Assembly (NCBI GenBank): GCA_900770055.1
Contig: CAAGJD010000126.1
Span: 1-15,572, forward strand
Direction of reading: 5' to 3'
Length of the DNA stretch: 15,572 nt
From: Acholeplasmatales bacterium
GTDB lineage: Bacteria; Bacillota_I; Bacilli_A; Acholeplasmatales; Anaeroplasmataceae
Shown: positions 15,135 to 15,572 of the stretch, piece by piece
Numbering within the stretch: position 1 is the stretch's first letter
Layout of the letters: every line of letters starts with the position of its first letter
Made by a program: the position numbers and the translations under genes
The notes under the pieces: generated by a model
Database searches by the model: none
What the model was told of the DNA's origin: nothing
The model's input: the letters and a program-made list of their open reading frames with translations, nothing else

Positions 15135-15572
15135 ATGAAAAAAAGAAAACTTTTATTAGGTTCTATTTTGACACTAGCTGTTTTTGCTGCAACTTCTTGT
15201 GTAAATCAGCCTAGTAACTCAAAAACTACAGCACCTACTACTACACCTACAGTAGCTCCAACTACTACACCTACAGTAGCACCTACTACTACACCTACAG
15301 TGGCACCTACTACTGCACCTACAGTGGCACCTACTACTGCACCTACAGTGGCACCTACTACTGCGCCTACAGTTCCAACTACTGCACCTACAGTAGCACC
15401 TACTACTACACCTACAACTACACCAACAACAGCTGCACCAGAATTATTAGGTATTAATTATGCAGCAAGTAGTACTCATAAGACTGTATTTAATGTTGGT
15501 GATACATTCAGTTCTGAGGGTCTAATAGTTAATGCTATTTATGAGGATGACGTTGTTGAAATTACAGACTAC
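15135..15572 (+). CDS. Surface lipoprotein with tandem-repeat Thr/Pro linker and Ig-like domain, 3' end beyond the window
   Basis: The first 146 codons are present and remain open at the window edge. The signal peptide MKKRKLLLGSILTLAVFAA leads to the lipobox ATSC (lipidated C22). A low-complexity linker (about 31-102) follows, built from VAPTTxPT octapeptides. Residues from about 103 (GINYAASS...FNVGDTFSSEGLIVNAIY) look like the start of a bacterial Ig-like domain, of the sort that stacks before catalytic modules. AAGGAG precedes the ATG. The shared plan with the two pectinases upstream makes a further surface glycan-active enzyme likely, but no catalytic domain is visible, so the function is open. 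An exact cre site lies upstream. Confidence 0.88.
   Translation, partial: MKKRKLLLGSILTLAVFAATSCVNQPSNSKTTAPTTTPTVAPTTTPTVAPTTTPTVAPTTAPTVAPTTAPTVAPTTAPTVPTTAPTVAPTTTPTTTPTTAAPELLGINYAASSTHKTVFNVGDTFSSEGLIVNAIYEDDVVEITDY
15252..15416 (+). repeat. Tandem 24-base minisatellite in the lipoprotein linker
   Basis: Seven head-to-tail units encode VAPTTTPT or VAPTTAPT: five of 24 bases, one of 21 bases (VPTTAPT), then another of 24 bases. The third to fifth units are nearly identical at the DNA level. All units are multiples of three, so slippage would change stalk length without breaking the frame. Confidence 0.9.

Overview
The window comes from a very AT-rich, low-GC Gram-positive genome, most likely an uncultured gut-associated member of the Bacilli (Erysipelotrichales/RF39-like breadth). 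The evidence is strong AGGAGG-type ribosome binding sites, TTGACA/TATAAT-type promoters, a typical Firmicutes block rnmV-rsmA-yabG-ispE, and lipobox lipoproteins. TGA is used as a stop and tryptophan is encoded by TGG, so the code is standard (table 11), not the mycoplasma code. A yabG spore-coat protease gene suggests a sporulating lineage or a recent descendant of one.

Layout. Positions 1-216 hold two divergent promoters: one fires left out of the window, the other drives a HIT-protein gene overlapping a long U32-family gene (217-2860, plus strand). Positions 2861-4571 look like an accessory insertion between housekeeping blocks. They hold a truncated IS200/IS605 tnpA with a preserved leader hairpin, a two-way terminator, a class II Fic protein gene on the minus strand whose promoter is covered by four phased TATGCATAT boxes, and a 116-base nest of inverted repeats. 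Positions 4572-8779 (minus strand) form a compact housekeeping run read as HD phosphohydrolase, rnmV (5S rRNA maturation), rsmA (16S rRNA dimethylation), yabG and ispE. A 12-bp-stem hairpin sits between rsmA and yabG and overlaps the annotated yabG start.

Positions 8979-15572 (plus strand) are a pectin-degradation locus of three consecutive large lipoproteins with the same plan: lipobox signal peptide, Thr/Pro-rich linker, then modules. The first is a PL1 pectate lyase with three InlB-type repeats and a C-terminal beta-sandwich. The second is a CE8 pectin methylesterase with two InlB-type repeats, a possibly related sandwich module and two Ig-like domains. The third is cut by the window end after a tandem-repeat linker and the start of an Ig-like domain. 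The methylesterase would de-esterify homogalacturonan and the lyase would cut the product, both tethered at the cell surface. The first two genes each have their own terminator. The third has a strong promoter and an exact CcpA cre match just downstream of it, so catabolite repression is likely at least there.

Most interesting points: the phased operator-like array on the fic promoter, the modular pectinase lipoproteins with their shared accessory domain, the exact cre site, and the IS200 fossil that kept its SD-sequestering hairpin.
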